From Centrapalus pauciflorus (lineage: Eukaryota; Streptophyta; Magnoliopsida; Asterales; Asteraceae), in assembly GCA_020465985.1 (NCBI GenBank), contig JAANYP010004684.1:179001-243000 (forward strand): a DNA stretch of 64,000 nucleotides. Reading direction: 5' to 3'. Within the stretch, counting starts at the first letter, position 1. Every line of letters begins with the position of its first letter. Positions 33,521-47,108 of the stretch are shown piece by piece. Below the pieces are notes generated by a model. It was not told the origin of the DNA. It saw only the letters and a list, made by a program, of their open reading frames with translations, and ran no database searches. The position numbers and the translations under genes are program-made.

Positions 33521-34258
33521 ATGTCTCACGAAGCTCTCGTACTCGGATCTGAGAACAGACCACCTGTTCTCTATCCAGATGAGTATGAACAATGGAAATC
33601 CCGGTTCCTTAAATTCGTTGGAATGCAACCGCTTGGGAATTTGATGCTTCAATCCATTTCCAAAGGTCCCGTCATCTATTATCGGGAGATAGCAGCCCGA
33701 CCTGAGGCTGACCCCCCTGTCCAAGCCTCTAAAGTTGAACGAGAACCGGCAAATGACGCCGAAAGAGACCGACAGCATGCTGATAAGAGGACAAAATATC
33801 TGATCTATCAAGCCCTCCCCACTGATATTCTGGTTAGCGTAGACAGCAAAATGTCTGCCAAAGAAATGTGGGACGAGTTGGAAGTCCAGATGCTGGGGGC
33901 AGATCTCGATGATCGTGCCAAGATCGAGGAGGCAAAGGCTAAGTTTACGGGTGCAAAAGACGGGGAATCTCTGCAAGCCACGTTTACAAGGTTCTGTGCG
34001 GTCCTAAATGAGTTGAACAAACTGCACATAAAGAAGGATAGGGACGATATCAACATCCAGTTCTTTGCCGCCTTAGCCCCCGAGTGGCATCTTGCATGTC
34101 GGGCCACGAAACGAGTCCTGAACATTCCTGAGGTATCAATCAACGTCGTCTTTAAGGAGCTCAAGAAGTATCAAGGGGATGTGGATCAACAAAAGCTGAT
34201 GGTAAATCAATTGGCCTCTCTACTGCTATCAGCCAACACCGGGTTGAAACACAAATGA
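33521..34258 (+). pseudogene. Copia gag, N-terminal part (element D)
   Basis: The frame starts MSHEALVLGSENRPPVLYPD and carries the copia gag core: YEQWKSRFLKFV, KEMWDELEVQM and FTRFCAVLNELNKL, then WHLACRA. It would form the particle shell. The frame closes with TGA at 34256-34258, but gag homology continues at once in the next frame from about 34250, so a single-base indel lies in this short interval. The start Met lies downstream of the long repeat-bearing leader, with the context ATAATGTCTC. Confidence 0.85.
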
Positions 34259-36396
34259 TTCACTCGCCTTGATCACCAACACGCAGATTCCGACACCATC
34301 CTTTGCTCCAGGTTCTTCGTCGTCACAGTACAGGTATGCTTCTCCTCCGCGTGAGGTTTATGATGAGGAAGAAGCTTCTATTCAGGAACAGATAGCCTTG
34401 TGGACCAACCGTCTCCAACAGCGACGGTTCTCCAACAAGACTAACAATCAACTCCGCTATGACACCGGTCCACGAAGGTTCTCAGATGACCAAAGGGATG
34501 AACGACGCGATGATTATCGCAGGGATGAATACCGTAGGGATGATCGGGATGATCGCAGGTATGACGATAGACACGACTATCGAGATGATCGCCGTTATGA
34601 AAGGCGAGACGATAGGCGTGATGATCGAAGGGACGACAGGCGGGACGATCGAAGGGATGATCGTAGAGATGACCGCCGTGATGAGAGGAGAGAGCCCGAA
34701 AGAAGGGACAGAAGGCGAGATGACAGCCGAGAGCATCGCCGCGCCGATAAGAGGCCGGCGGAGAGAATAGATGAACGGCCAAGAGTAGACGAGCCGAAAG
34801 CCACAGATGAACGTCTCTGTTACAAGTGTGGCAAACCGGGCCACTTTGCTCGGGAGTGTAAAAACAATTTCGACAGAGACGTCGCATATTACGAGAGAAA
34901 GCTCGAGGCCGCCAAGAAAAGAACGGATGCGTTAGCCCTCGTCGCCCAGGAAGACTACTGGGATGCTGAAGATTCCGAAGACGAGGATGACAAGGGCAAG
35001 AACTGTTACATGGTTGATCGTATGGGGTTGGAGAACCGTGCTGTTTCCACTGCTGACAATTCAGATCATGCTGCTGAGGGGGAGGTATTGAAAAATCCAC
35101 CAGCATGTCTGATGACTACAACCAACGATCCCGAATGCTCTACATCCGGTTCTGAGTTAAATGAGGTATATTCCTGTTACATTCCTGCACATGTTAATAA
35201 ATTATTTGTAGATAATGAATGTACACTGCACACACATATTCTTGATCTACAAGCTAGATTAAATGCTGAAACTGCAAAGTGTGTACAGGCTGAACATCAA
35301 GCTCAAACTCTAAAAGAATCATCTGAATTATATCATTCAAAGTGGTTAACTAATCATAATGTTATAAAACAGATGTTAAAAGAAAAAGTAGATGTTCAGG
35401 ATAGGAATATATATCTTGAATCTTGCATGGACACGCTATGAAAAGAAAAACTCTCTTTAAAAGAAGAAATTTCTGTTCTTACAAAACAATTAGATGCGGT
35501 AAATATGGAAAATATAGACAGTTTAGAAAAATACAAAATGATTGAAGAAGAAAGGATAAGTTTGTACTCAAGAATAAAGACCATTGACGATGCCTTCTTA
35601 AAAAGGGATCAAACAGAACAAACTATCCACTTAAATCAGCCCAAAGAAACTAGGTTTTACCATTCTAAACAAGGAATTGGTTTTAAAAATCCTAAATATT
35701 TGGAAAAAGCACAAAATGTTTTACCTGTATTTTATGACATGAATTATATGGGAGCCGGTCTTAAATCTTTCTTTTTTGAGTCATCAAAAGAAGTTTTAAA
35801 CCAAGAAAATGAGAAACGTGTCGCTCGTAAAGATAAAGAAATTTCTTTTCAATATGAAGAACTTAACGAGAGTTATTCTTCTAGAGTACCCACTTTAGAG
35901 GAAGACCTCTTGTCAACTTATTCAGAAGCTTAATTGAAAACAGAAACCGTAAAATCAACTCCTCAACTTTATATTCCTGCAAAAGTTCTTCAACACCAAA
36001 TCACTGTTTTAGAAAAGGAATTAAAGTCGTCTCAAAAGAAAGCACTTGATCTTCAAGATGCTCTTCTTAAGAGCGAAGAAGAATTGGTAAATCAATCTTT
36101 TCAACAATCTGTGGAAGTTACTGTCTACAGAGAAAATTTTGAAATAGTTTCACAAAAATTGAAAGATCTTTCAAAAGAACAAAGCAACGGTCAAAAAGGT
36201 CTCAAAAAGACAAAAACCAAAGGCATTTTCAGCGCCTAAGGTTCCAAAACCCAATAAATCCAATCTTCAATGGATTCCAAATGGTTGTGCATCCGGACCA
36301 CACACAAATGCTAAATGGGTTCCTAAAACTGTACACGTGCCATATAAATCTGGAAATCCTAACAAAAAGGGACCCATATTGAGGTGGGTACCCAAG
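34250..36396 (+). pseudogene. Copia gag, Arg/Asp-repeat and zinc-knuckle part (D)
   Basis: This is the continuation of gag. Between 34470 and 34760 lies a mixed-charge domain built of RRDD units, encoded by near-perfect 12-bp repeats, immediately followed by a zinc knuckle (CYKCGKPGHFAREC, about 34819-34860). An acidic segment and long coiled coils follow (35230-36200). The frame is broken by in-frame stops at 35439-35441 and 35931-35933, and by a shift near 36230. The last part then reads GCASGPH, AKWVPKT and RWVPK, the usual end of SIRE-type gag, and ends at 36396 at a possible splice donor. Confidence 0.8.
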
Positions 36397-36676
36397 GTTG
36401 TGTGATCTTAATGCAGATGGTTCTTGGTTACTTCTGATCAAGACCCGTGCTTCAAAGAAATGGCTTCTAGTTACCTTAGACTAGGACCCGTTCTTTTGCT
36501 TGTCGGTTGTGCTTAAACCGACACGTTTGGCTTCTGTGCACACATCCCAGGACCCGGTCTTAACTCATCATGTTTTATGAACATCTCGGTTCAGAACACG
36601 GTTTGATTGTGAATTAAAAAATGGATGTGTTTGAATGCATATAGTTTTTCATTATATGAATTTATGTGTTTTTCAG
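36397..36676 (+). other. Candidate 280-bp intron between gag and pol (D)
   Basis: The segment starts GTTGTG directly after the codon of the final WVPK of gag and ends in a T-rich stretch and TTTTTCAG directly before the protease domain. Both flanks are phase 0, so removal would join gag and pol in frame. The segment itself contains stops and no coding similarity. Splicing is inferred. Confidence 0.45.
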
Positions 36677-39600
36677 GCTAAGTCCATTTGGTATATGGAT
36701 TCGGGTTGCTCCAAGCACATAACTGGAAGAAGAGAATTGCTGTCCAACGTTGTTGAACAATATTGCAGAACTGTAAAATTCGGGAACAACCATCAGGCTC
36801 ACATAAAAGGATACGGGGACTTAGTTCTAAACAATCTGGTCATCAAGGACGTTGACTATGTTGAGGGGTTATCACATAATCTTTTTAGCATAGGACTGCT
36901 CTGCGACAAAGGACTAGAGGTAACTTTTAGAGCTAAGAACTGCAGTGTTAAGAGTATGGATGGAAAAGAAATCCTAACAGGTTCCCGAAACTCTAACCTC
37001 TACACCATTGACGTAGCTAAGCTAATAGTGAAGGATAACATTTGCCTACTATCAAAAGCCTCGTCAAAAGACTCTTGGTTGTGGCATCGAAGATTATCCC
37101 ATTTGAACTTTGATAATATCAACAAGCTGGCTGCAAAACAATTGGTTAAAGGTCTTCCTGAATTGCGCTACGAAAAGGATCATTTGTGTGGAGCTTGTGA
37201 GAAAGGAAAAATGAAACGATCATCTCACAAACCAAAGCCCGAACCATCAACAAAAAGAGTATTGGAGTTACTTCACATGGATTTATGCGGACCGATGAGG
37301 ACTCAAAGCATAAATGGGAAACGATATGTGTTGGTTATCGTTGACGACTATTCACGATATACCTGGGTCAGGTTCTTGCGTTCCAAGGATGAGACAGCTC
37401 AAGAAATCATAGATTTTATCAAGAGTGTCGAGACCCAACAGCAGCTGTCAGTGCAATCAATCAGATCAGATAACGGCACGGAGTTCAAGAACTCGGTAGT
37501 TGAGGGCATCCTTCGATCCAAAGGTATTCAGCATCAATACTCTGCTGCTCGAACACCTCAACAAAATGGGGTCGTGGAAAGGCGTAACCGTACGCTTGTG
37601 GAAGCCGCTCGTACAATGCTCACATACTCGAAGCTACCTCCGTTCTTGTGGGCCGAAGCCGTATCAACAGCATGCTATACACAAAATCGCTCCATTATCC
37701 ATAAGCGCTTTAACAGAACTCCTTACCAACTCTTTTTAAATATAGTACCATTTATCAAGTACTTACGTGTATTTGGTTGCAGGTGCTATGTGCTGAACGA
37801 CAAAGACAATCTCGAGAAATTTAACGAAAAGGCGGATGAAGCGATCTTCATTGGATACTCATCCAACTCGAAGGCGTATCGCGCATTCAATACCCGAACC
37901 AGAACAGTCAATGAAAGTGTGCATGTCACATTTGATGAGTTGGCTGAACTGGCACCCGAAGTTGATCAATCAGGACCTCGCATTACTCAAATGCCTGGAG
38001 ACTCTTCCAATAACCCCATTTCTTTTTCTTCTTCTGATCTGGTTAATTTGTTTGATCCTTTTTATGTTGAATTTTTCGGTCCTAACGGTAGTGTGTCTAA
38101 TGTTGTCAATAATGTAGGTGATCCTTCCAGTTCAACTGCGCCACAAAGTTTCTCCGCTCCATCTTCATCAACATACCATCATCCGTCTACATCATCCACC
38201 GACACATCCGCAGTTGAATCTACTCCTATAATACCCTCACATATAATACCAACAATTCTTCCTTCACCTGAACACTCGGGAATCGAACCGGAACCAGTGG
38301 TACCATCATTTGAAACCATTGACCATGAATCTTCATCCATCCCCACATTAACCACAGAGGTTCCATCCCGAGCACCCCTTCCACACGAGATTAAATGGAC
38401 CCAAAGTCACCCAACAGATCAAATCATTGGTGATGTATCAACAGGAGTCCAAACTTGTAGGGCATCTGCTAATGAATGCCTCTTCGCATCATTCCTGAGC
38501 ATGATAGAGCCCGCGTGTGTGGATGAAGCCCTGACAGATCCAGATTGGATAGTTGCAATGCCAGAGGAACTCAACCAGTTTGAACAGCTAAGAGTATGAC
38601 GGTTAGTTCCCAAACCAAAAGACCGTACAGTCATCGAAACAAAGTGGATCTTTAAGAACAAACGAGATGAGAACGGCATTGTGATAAGGAATAAAGCAAG
38701 ACTTGTTGCCAAAGGCTACCGACAACAAGAAGGGATAGATTATGACGAGACCTTCCCTCCAGTTGCACGGATCGAAGCAATCAGAATCTTCTTGGCGTAC
38801 GCGGCACACAAAGATTTCAAAGTGTACCAAATGGACGTCAAGACTGCCTTTCTAAACGGTGAACTTAACGAGGAGGTGTATGTTGAACAACCACAAGGCT
38901 TTGTTGACGCACATAAACCTGACCATGTTTATGTGCTAGATAAAGCCCTCTATGGTTTAAAACAAGCACCTCGAGCATGGTATGATAGTCTTTCAAATTT
39001 CCTTATTTCTGCCGGTTTCTATAAAGGTGTGGTGGACACAACTCTGTTCACTAAAAGGGAAGGCCCACATATAATGCTAGTACAAATATATGTCGAGGAT
39101 ATTATATTTGGATCTACTGACAGTAATTTTTGTAAGGATTTTTCAGCCCTAATGGAGTCCAGGTTCGAGATGAGTATGATGGGGGAAATGAACTTTTTCC
39201 TGGGATTACAAGTCAAACAACTTGAGGATGGGATTTTTGTGAACCAGTCGAAATATACTCTTGACATCCTCAAGAAGTATAAGTTAGACTCTTGCACGAG
39301 TATCGCAACTCCCATGGCCTCCAACTGTAACTTAGACACCGATCCTTCTGGGAAAAGTGTCGATAACACAACTTACAGAGGGATGATAGGATCCTTACTA
39401 TACTTGACTGCCAGTAGGCCGGATATAATGTTTTCAACATGTCTTTGTGCTAGATCTCAGGCCGACCCAAAAGAATCACACCTAACTGCGGTAAAACGCA
39501 TTTTTTGTTATCTTAAGGGTACACCCGAACTTGGTCTATGGTATCCAAAGGGAACCGATTTCGATCTTACCGCGTTTTCAGATGCTGATTATGCAGGTTG

Positions 39601-40036
39601 TAGAGTTGACAGAAAAAGCACGTCGGGAGGAATACAGTTAGGAGATAGACCGGTGAGTTGGTCTTCCAAAAAGCAGAATTGTGTTTCCACATCAACAGCT
39701 GACGCTGAGTATGTAGCAGCTGCAAGCTGTTGCTCTCAAGTGCTGTGGATGAGAACACAATTACGCGATTATGGATTCTCACTCACCAATATCCTAATTT
39801 AATGTGATTCTCGAAGTGCAATTGCCATCTCTTGCAATCCCGTGCAGCACTCTCGAACAAAACACATAGATATCAGGTATCATTTTATTAAAGATCACGT
39901 AGAAAAGGGAACCACTGAGTTGTATTTTGTTGGCACGGAATATCAACTTGCGGATATATTTACTAAAGCTTTAGACGAACCTCGTTTTCAGTTTTTAGTA
40001 TCCCATATCGGCATGTTGAATCCGCCTTCCAATTAA
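36677..40036 (+). pseudogene. Copia pol: PR-IN-RT-RH (element D)
   Basis: One frame holds the whole pol: protease (WYMDSGCSKHITG), integrase zinc region (WHRRLSHLNFDNINKL, CGACEKGK), integrase core (MDLCGP, SDNGTEF, PQQNGVVERRN), a Ser/Pro-rich linker (38000-38390), RT (VYQMDVKTAFLNGEL, LYGLKQAPRAWYD) and RNase H (FSDADYAGC, STADAEYVAA, ADIFTKALD). Stops interrupt it at 38597-38599 (where a Trp codon is expected) and 39800-39802 (where Tyr is expected). The RT active site reads YVED, not YVDD (39089-39100), replacing a metal-binding Asp. The element cannot make active RT as it stands. Confidence 0.92.
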
Positions 40037-40500
40037 ATATCAGATATTGCCTTAAATAATTCTATTTCAATCTATCATGGTTGAAATTCATTTATTTTAG
40101 AAAATATCTGTTATTTAAATTTAAGGCTTGTGTCACAAAATTGAAACTCAATATTTCCTTATCTGTGTATATTTTTAATAATTAATGATCCTGACAAATT
40201 GCTGTGTGAATTGTTCATCACGGAGTGGGATGCAAACAATATCCAGGTTTGTCTGTATTTGTAAGGCTAAAAGGGTTATCGAGCTTAATCAGAAAATCAC
40301 AAGGAAAAGAACCGGTATTTATTTGAGGGGGATTATAGTTAGGATTTTAAATTTTTTTTATAATTCTTTGTTTCTTTTTAATTCCTTATAGAGTAAGGAA
40401 TTTAATAGGTTATTATTATTTAATTTTTAGAGTAATTTAATAGGTCAGAAAATCCAAAAAAAAAAAAGATTTTAACTTTCAAATTTATCAAAAAGCCAAA
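40037..40500 (+). other. 3' untranslated region and possible 3' LTR start (D)
   Basis: There is no gene here. A polypurine tract GAGGGGGA lies at 40325-40332. The 3' LTR should start just after it, but the following TTATAGTTAGG is not a clean TG start. The AT-rich sequence to about 40500 may be a short surviving piece of LTR. It cannot be checked against the 5' LTR, of which only 23 bases remain. Confidence 0.45.
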
Positions 40501-40519
40501 AACATTTTAGTTTACTAGC

Positions 40520-40610
40520 TGGAGCTGTGAAGAGTTGGAGCTGCAAAGAGTTGTTAGGAGCTGGAGCTGTCAGGAGCTGCAACTTTTAATAAGAGCTGGA
40601 GCTTTTGATT
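40520..40610. repeat. GGAGCTG-rich block
   Basis: The word GGAGCTG or TGGAGCT occurs about six times in 90 bases just outside the left Harbinger end. It resembles the AGCT-rich subterminal zones of the DNA transposon and may be the end of a second, related copy. Confidence 0.5.
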
Positions 40611-40856
40611 TTATTAAAGTGTTTGGTAGAACTAGCTGTAGCGATAACAAAAACTTGTAAAATGACATAAAAAGACATGGATGCATATATAAACAAAATT
40701 AATTAAAAATAAGTCAACATTTCATTCATATGTGTATAAAAACATACTATAATTTAATAATAGCCAAAATTTCATTAAAATAAAAAACAATATTTTCATA
40801 CATATATTTATGTCAAACCAAAAATATATATGTGACAACAATGTACTCGTAATGAA

Positions 40857-41153
40857 TCATCGGCTACGTGCATTCCATATTGAAGTTGCAATTGCATTTC
40901 GAATCTCCTTCATTTCATTAGATGCTCCATCGAATGAAGTTTCAGTGTTTGAAATATGGCATGTATCTTTTATCATTCATGATTTTTGATGGTGTGTATT
41001 GAAATGTTGGATCTTCTGGACGAATTATGTCACGTGCTAAACCCTTAAAACATTTGCCTCTAGCCGTTATAGACTCCAGAACTTCATGAAAAGCTCTACT
41101 GATAGTCTCTCCTGAGCGTTGAAAGCGCTCCCCAACATCCCTATTAGACACTC
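40857..41153 (-). pseudogene. Harbinger transposase remnant with internal deletion
   Basis: Minus-strand codons from 41153 read RVSNRDVGERFQRSGETISR, the helix-turn-helix region of Harbinger/HARBI1-type transposases, then the KGLARDIIRPEDPTFQYTP block and KIMNDKRYMPYFK, which normally precedes the first catalytic Asp. Instead the sequence jumps, with a frame change at about 40950, to a C-terminal tail (SNEMKEIRNAIATSIW and a stop at 40857). The DDE catalytic core is therefore deleted. The N terminus is cut at 41154 by the LTR of element E. It is non-functional. Confidence 0.75.
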
Positions 41154-41444
41154 TGTGAAATATAGAATCCTAATAATCAATCAACAACAACAATCAATCA
41201 AGAACAAGAAACACTTAACACTAACTGAATGCTTCGATTGATGACTGAAAATGATTACAAAATGAGAATAAGAAGTTGCTTTCACTGTAGCTCTAGATCT
41301 GGAATTCCGTGCGTACAATATTCTAACTGTCAGATCTGATTTTCTATTACAAAATCAAACATGCTTTTATACTATTTACAACTATTAACAAATAACACAA
41401 TAAACCCTAGACTTTGTATTACATCAACTAAATATATTCCAACA
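41154..41444 (-). mobile_element. 3' LTR of copia element E
   Basis: On the minus strand this 291-bp LTR starts TGTTGGAATATATT and ends ATATTTCACA. A polypurine tract lies directly upstream, at 41445-41455. The left boundary cuts the Harbinger transposase. I find no second copy of the LTR in the window, so element E is incomplete and its target site cannot be checked. Confidence 0.7.
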
Positions 41445-41455
41445 ATCTCCCCCTT
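41445..41455 (-). other. Polypurine tract of element E
   Basis: AAAGGGGGAGAT on the minus strand lies directly before the LTR start, the same arrangement as in the SIRE element. Confidence 0.8.
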
Positions 41456-41475
41456 TGATGGAATAAGCAAAGTCT

Positions 41476-42954
41476 TCAAGTAGATAACCCCAGTTTTAAC
41501 TCAAATCTTCTGATACTTTTCCTGTCTGAAAGTCTCCATTCAATTTTGGATATAAACTCCACCATCAACCTTCTGTCATTCACAGATAAAGCTCCTTTCT
41601 TAGTTTTTCTCTTTCTATCAGATGCCAGCTTTCCCTTTAACCCATTCAAAACTTTCTGTAACGTACTATCACAAAATTTATTAAGTTCAACGCTTCTCAT
41701 TGCTCTTAACTTTTTATTTCTGTCTTTGTACATGACCGCAGGATGCTTGACCATAATGACTTTATACTCTTTTAGATCTCCTGCAAACTTGATTTCTCGA
41801 TTCAGAGCTGTAATGTTAATTTTCCTCATTCCTCTTTCGACACCAATATGCAGATCTTGCACAAACATCAATACCAGTTTGGTATGCATGAAGTGAAAAT
41901 TTGTCTTCAGTGCAAATCTACAGTGTTCGTTTCTCTTATTGCGACACAGTTCATCGAATAAGTCTTCTATATCGACCAAGTGCATATTTAACATGTCTGC
42001 TTCAGTGAATGTATAGATATTTCCATCCGCTCTTGTGACAGTGAACGTAGGATAGAAGATCTGAACGAACCGGTCTTTCTCAATTTTAATTAAATCAACT
42101 ATCCTAAATTCACTCTTCACTTTATCCACTGGTTGGGTCTTGTTCCTCAAGAAACTGGCATAGTTGACAAGATTAGGCATATTAGGCTCCAGAACCCTAA
42201 ACAGTTTTAGAAACGTACATGGAGCTTGTTTCTTGCAAAAGATTCTTTTCTCCAGAATATCTTCAAGATAGGGCAATTTATTCCTCTTCTTAATGAACTC
42301 GGCTGACTGTCTTGCAGATAATTCAAATTTTCTAACTTTCTTCTTGCTGATTTCATCCTTATTGAGCAAAGTAAGCATATCTCTAATTTCTCTTTGCACA
42401 ACCTGTTGAGCTTCAAACCGGAGTTGGTGTTGTTTTTGCGACTCATCAGCAAGTATGTATTCGTTGAAAAATCTTTCCATTACTTCAACTTCGTTCAACT
42501 CCACTCTCTCTTGTACTATCACATTCTCAATCGGAAACTCTTCAATCTCTTCTTTAACTTGAACCTCAACCTCAGGCTTTTCAACCGTTGGTGTTGGTAT
42601 AGATTCTTTCAAAATCTCTTGCACTAACTCTTCTTCTTCCTCAATTCTTCCAGCTTGAAAATCAATATCAGTTAATGCGATCAAATCATCATCATCAGAT
42701 AACTCAACATAAACCTCTTTCTCACCTTCAGATTCTATTCCTTGAATCATCAACCTTTGATCCTGAATTTCTTAAATATCATCTTCTGAATCATTATATT
42801 CCTCAAAATTGTAAATTTCTGACTGAATGTTCAAAGGAACTGGAACATCTTCATGAAGAATCAATCCCATCTCACTTTGAACATCAGCAGGTTCCTGTGA
42901 GCTTCCTTCTTCCTTTTCCCTAACCTCTGCCTCCTTCTCTGGATATGTGATCAT
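41476..42954 (-). pseudogene. Envelope-like ORF, C-terminal part (element E)
   Basis: The frame starts near 42954 and ends at 41476, with one in-frame TAA at 42772-42774. The first half is acidic (ELSDDDDLIALTD, EEEEELVQEI). The second half has a conserved-looking domain: NIYTFTEADMLNMHLVDIEDLF, then FVQDLHIGVERGMRKINIT and a basic tail (KRKTKKGALSVNDRR). Proteins with F-EAD and L-DIEDL followed by QLGIES-type blocks are common in Asteraceae copia elements next to LTRs. No enzymatic motif is seen. The function is unknown and 'envelope-like' is positional. Confidence 0.65.
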
Positions 42955-44291
42955 TAAAATTCCCGGTGTAGGCTCGTCAAGATTCCTCCTCTTCTCCCCT
43001 CATGAGGAGCATCATCGGAGTCTTCATCATGCTCATCATGTTTGCGTTTTGATGTAGAAGCTTGAGCCTTACACGTCTGTTCAACAGCTGCCACCCTTTC
43101 TGATAAATTGCCTAACGCAGTGATTACCGTGCTTTCCAAGCCTATCATCCTTTCTCTCATCTCATCAAATTGCTCAAATACTAAGTCCCTCAATTCTTCA
43201 ATTGCTTGATGCGGATCAGGTTGCTTCACTGACTCCTCGACTACGGACTTTCCTTTCAAAAATTTGTGAATGTTATTCATTTGAGCCATAACTTCAGATA
43301 ATTGAGCAGAAACATGATTGTAAACTCCCGCAACAGCAGCATTTAAGGCTTGGCTCAAAGATGTTTCAGTAACAAACGGGGAAAGATTAATGACTGGGTC
43401 ACTCAGACTTCCAGTTGACACAACAGTGGAACTTGTGAAAAGAACCTCTGTGTGGCCAGTGCTTAGAGTTGGCAATATGGTAGCTCTAACTGGACTTCCA
43501 CCCTCTTCAAGTGACGGAGCAACGAATGCTTCCGTAACTGAGGATGTTCCGGCAGGAACACTAAGTTCAACCGCACTTACTTCAACTAATGAAGTCGACT
43601 CAAGTGTCCTATCGTGTATAGGTTCTAGACACGGTGCTTGAAATGAAGTTGTACACTCGGGCAAATGTGTACTGATTTCAATATCCATCAAATCCAAAGG
43701 ATTATCGGATAGCAGTTGTGTTTGATCCCGGTGCTCAATTGAAACAGTCTCCTGTTGAGAGGAGCCTGAGTGGATAGTGGGATGTGCAATCGTCAGTGGG
43801 ATACTGACTTCTTCAATGCTAACTCCCTGTTGGGAGCTAACAACAGATGTGGTAATATCCCGGCTTTCTAGGTGTAGGACATCCCTCACACTCTCTTGAG
43901 CTATATTAACAATATCCATTAAAGCTGCTACTCCCTCATCATGATAATGTCCACCATCATCATCATCATCACCTTCCTCCGCTCCCTCATTAATATTTGA
44001 TAAAGTACGTTCAGAATCGGAACTACTTTCTTCTCTCTCACCGCCCCTTACTGCACCCACTTCTCCCTCAGACACTAAAGGGCTTCCCTGATCTTCAGCC
44101 CCTTGCTGAAGTTCCTCTCTTCCTATAACTCCTTGGTTTAGAGAACCCGGTTCTTGGGTCTCTATGGGAGCATGGTCTATGCAATACAACCTCACATTCT
44201 CACTTGATTGATCAGCATACCTTAACAGTGCTTCCGGTATTGGCATTAAGTTTGCATTTGGAGAATCCGGAACTTCATAGAGGCTCATCAT
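42954..44291 (-). pseudogene. Envelope-like ORF, middle low-complexity part (E)
   Basis: This 445-codon frame is rich in Ser, Thr, Glu and Asp and low in complexity. It contains a coiled-coil-like stretch (ELRDLVFEQFDEMRERMIGL, about residues 360-380) and a basic nuclear-signal-like KRKHDEHDEDSDD near the end. It corresponds to the Ser/Pro/Thr-rich middle of the SIRE envelope-like ORF. It lies in a different frame from both neighbours, and its TAA overlaps the next ATG as TAATG, which I take to be chance after a frameshift. Confidence 0.6.
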
Positions 44292-44359
44292 AACGTAATC
44301 TGGGCATCTTTGAGAGTTTGCTCTTTTATTGGTATATTCTCGTTTGCCCGAAGAATGCC

Positions 44360-45157
44360 TCAGATTAGAATCTGAATGAACCTTTGTAGTGGTACAAACT
44401 TCCTCGATCTGTTTGTTGTCTTAGCAAGCACAATTTCCTTCAGGTCTTCCCAAATGCACTGAGCATAATCATAGTGCTTGTTGAAAGCGATGCCGTGGAA
44501 GATCCTGAGACAGTGTATACTGCATCTGTCTATTCCTGTGTGTTTTGATGTCATACATCTATTGATGATCCCAAACAATGTATACCATTCCGCATTCAGT
44601 CCGTTGCGATGAAACTTTGAACTTTTAGGTAGTGGCTTTGAATATCCCAAACATATGAGATCATGAACCAACTCCTCATCTGACACGAAATCTTCAAAAT
44701 CAGCTAACTCTGGAAAGTTAACTGTATCAATCCTTCTGGGTAGGAACAAGTTGTGTCGAAGTCTAGCCAACGTGATCATAGATTTAAACTGATCAATTGT
44801 AACCTTGAAATGGTGGTTACCATCAGCTGGAACAAACTTTACAGTATGCCAGAATTGCTGAAGATAAACTTGTGGAATGGATGGTTTATATTGGAGAAGG
44901 TATCCCAAATGATGTCCTTTGAGAATGTCGACAATGATTGGGTGGCTAACTTTAATAACTTTGGTATCCAGGCGGTGGTTATTGTCTTTGAATGGAAGGC
45001 AAGATTTAGGTTTGACTAGTTGATTGTCTGGTATTATGGTTGAAGGTGAAGGCCTTGTAACAGAAGCAGAACGGACGGGTTTGGACACAAGGGTATGGTT
45101 TGATGATGAATGGGAGTCAGATGAATTTGAGTGATGGGATTGACTTGGAGATGCCAT
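44360..45157 (-). pseudogene. Envelope-like ORF, N-terminal part (element E)
   Basis: The likely start is the Met at 45157 (MASPSQSHHSNSSD), followed by a Ser/His-rich leader and a globular domain: HPIIVDILKGHHLGYLLQYKP, YLQQFWHTVKFV, then FPELADFEDFVSDEELV. It has the same plan as the N termini of the SIRE (20703) and C (57058) ORFs: a hydrophobic-aromatic Y-x-FW/FY block followed by a short beta-like segment and a TAD-like loop. A TGA at 44360 and a shift at about 44295 separate it from the middle part. Confidence 0.65.
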
Positions 45158-46859
<1,702 letters not shown>

Positions 46860-47108
46860 TAAGACTAACACATGACATTCACCTATGCAATAAGTTGTAT
46901 CATAAATGATACGTCACATGGGATTATGATAATCACATGATACCATAATCGATCGTGGATAATATTACGTTTATGTATGATAAAGTAGGGTTAACATACA
47001 TGTGTAGCGGTATTTTTATTTTAGTTTTATACAGTTTGTCTAATACAAATGTCCTGATTATTTATTATAAAGATATGGTATAATGAAAATTATACTAAGA
47101 TGATATGA
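46860..47108. other. Short non-coding stretch
   Basis: This stretch between the Harbinger right end and the CACTA left end is AT-rich with no gene. It contains TTTGTCTAATACAAATGTCC (about 47037-47056), nearly repeated on the far side of the CACTA at about 63150-63170. Confidence 0.5.

Larger units (their letters stand above)
32393..40500 (+). mobile_element. Copia element D (gag-pol, no env-like ORF)
   Basis: This is a plus-strand Ty1/copia element: a 23-bp remnant of the 5' LTR, primer site, long leader with a repeated motif, gag with an Arg/Asp repeat and zinc knuckle, a candidate intron, pol (PR-IN-RT-RH), a polypurine tract and probably the start of a 3' LTR. It has two frameshifts and two stops in gag and two stops in pol, and its RT active site is altered. 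The right end is not defined; I end it near the AGCT-rich block. No third ORF is present. Confidence 0.85.

Noticed and set aside
34441..35106. Long antisense open frames opposite the gag of element D
   Set aside because: They are mirror images of the 12-bp RRDD repeat, which leaves several frames open on both strands. No motif or start context supports them.
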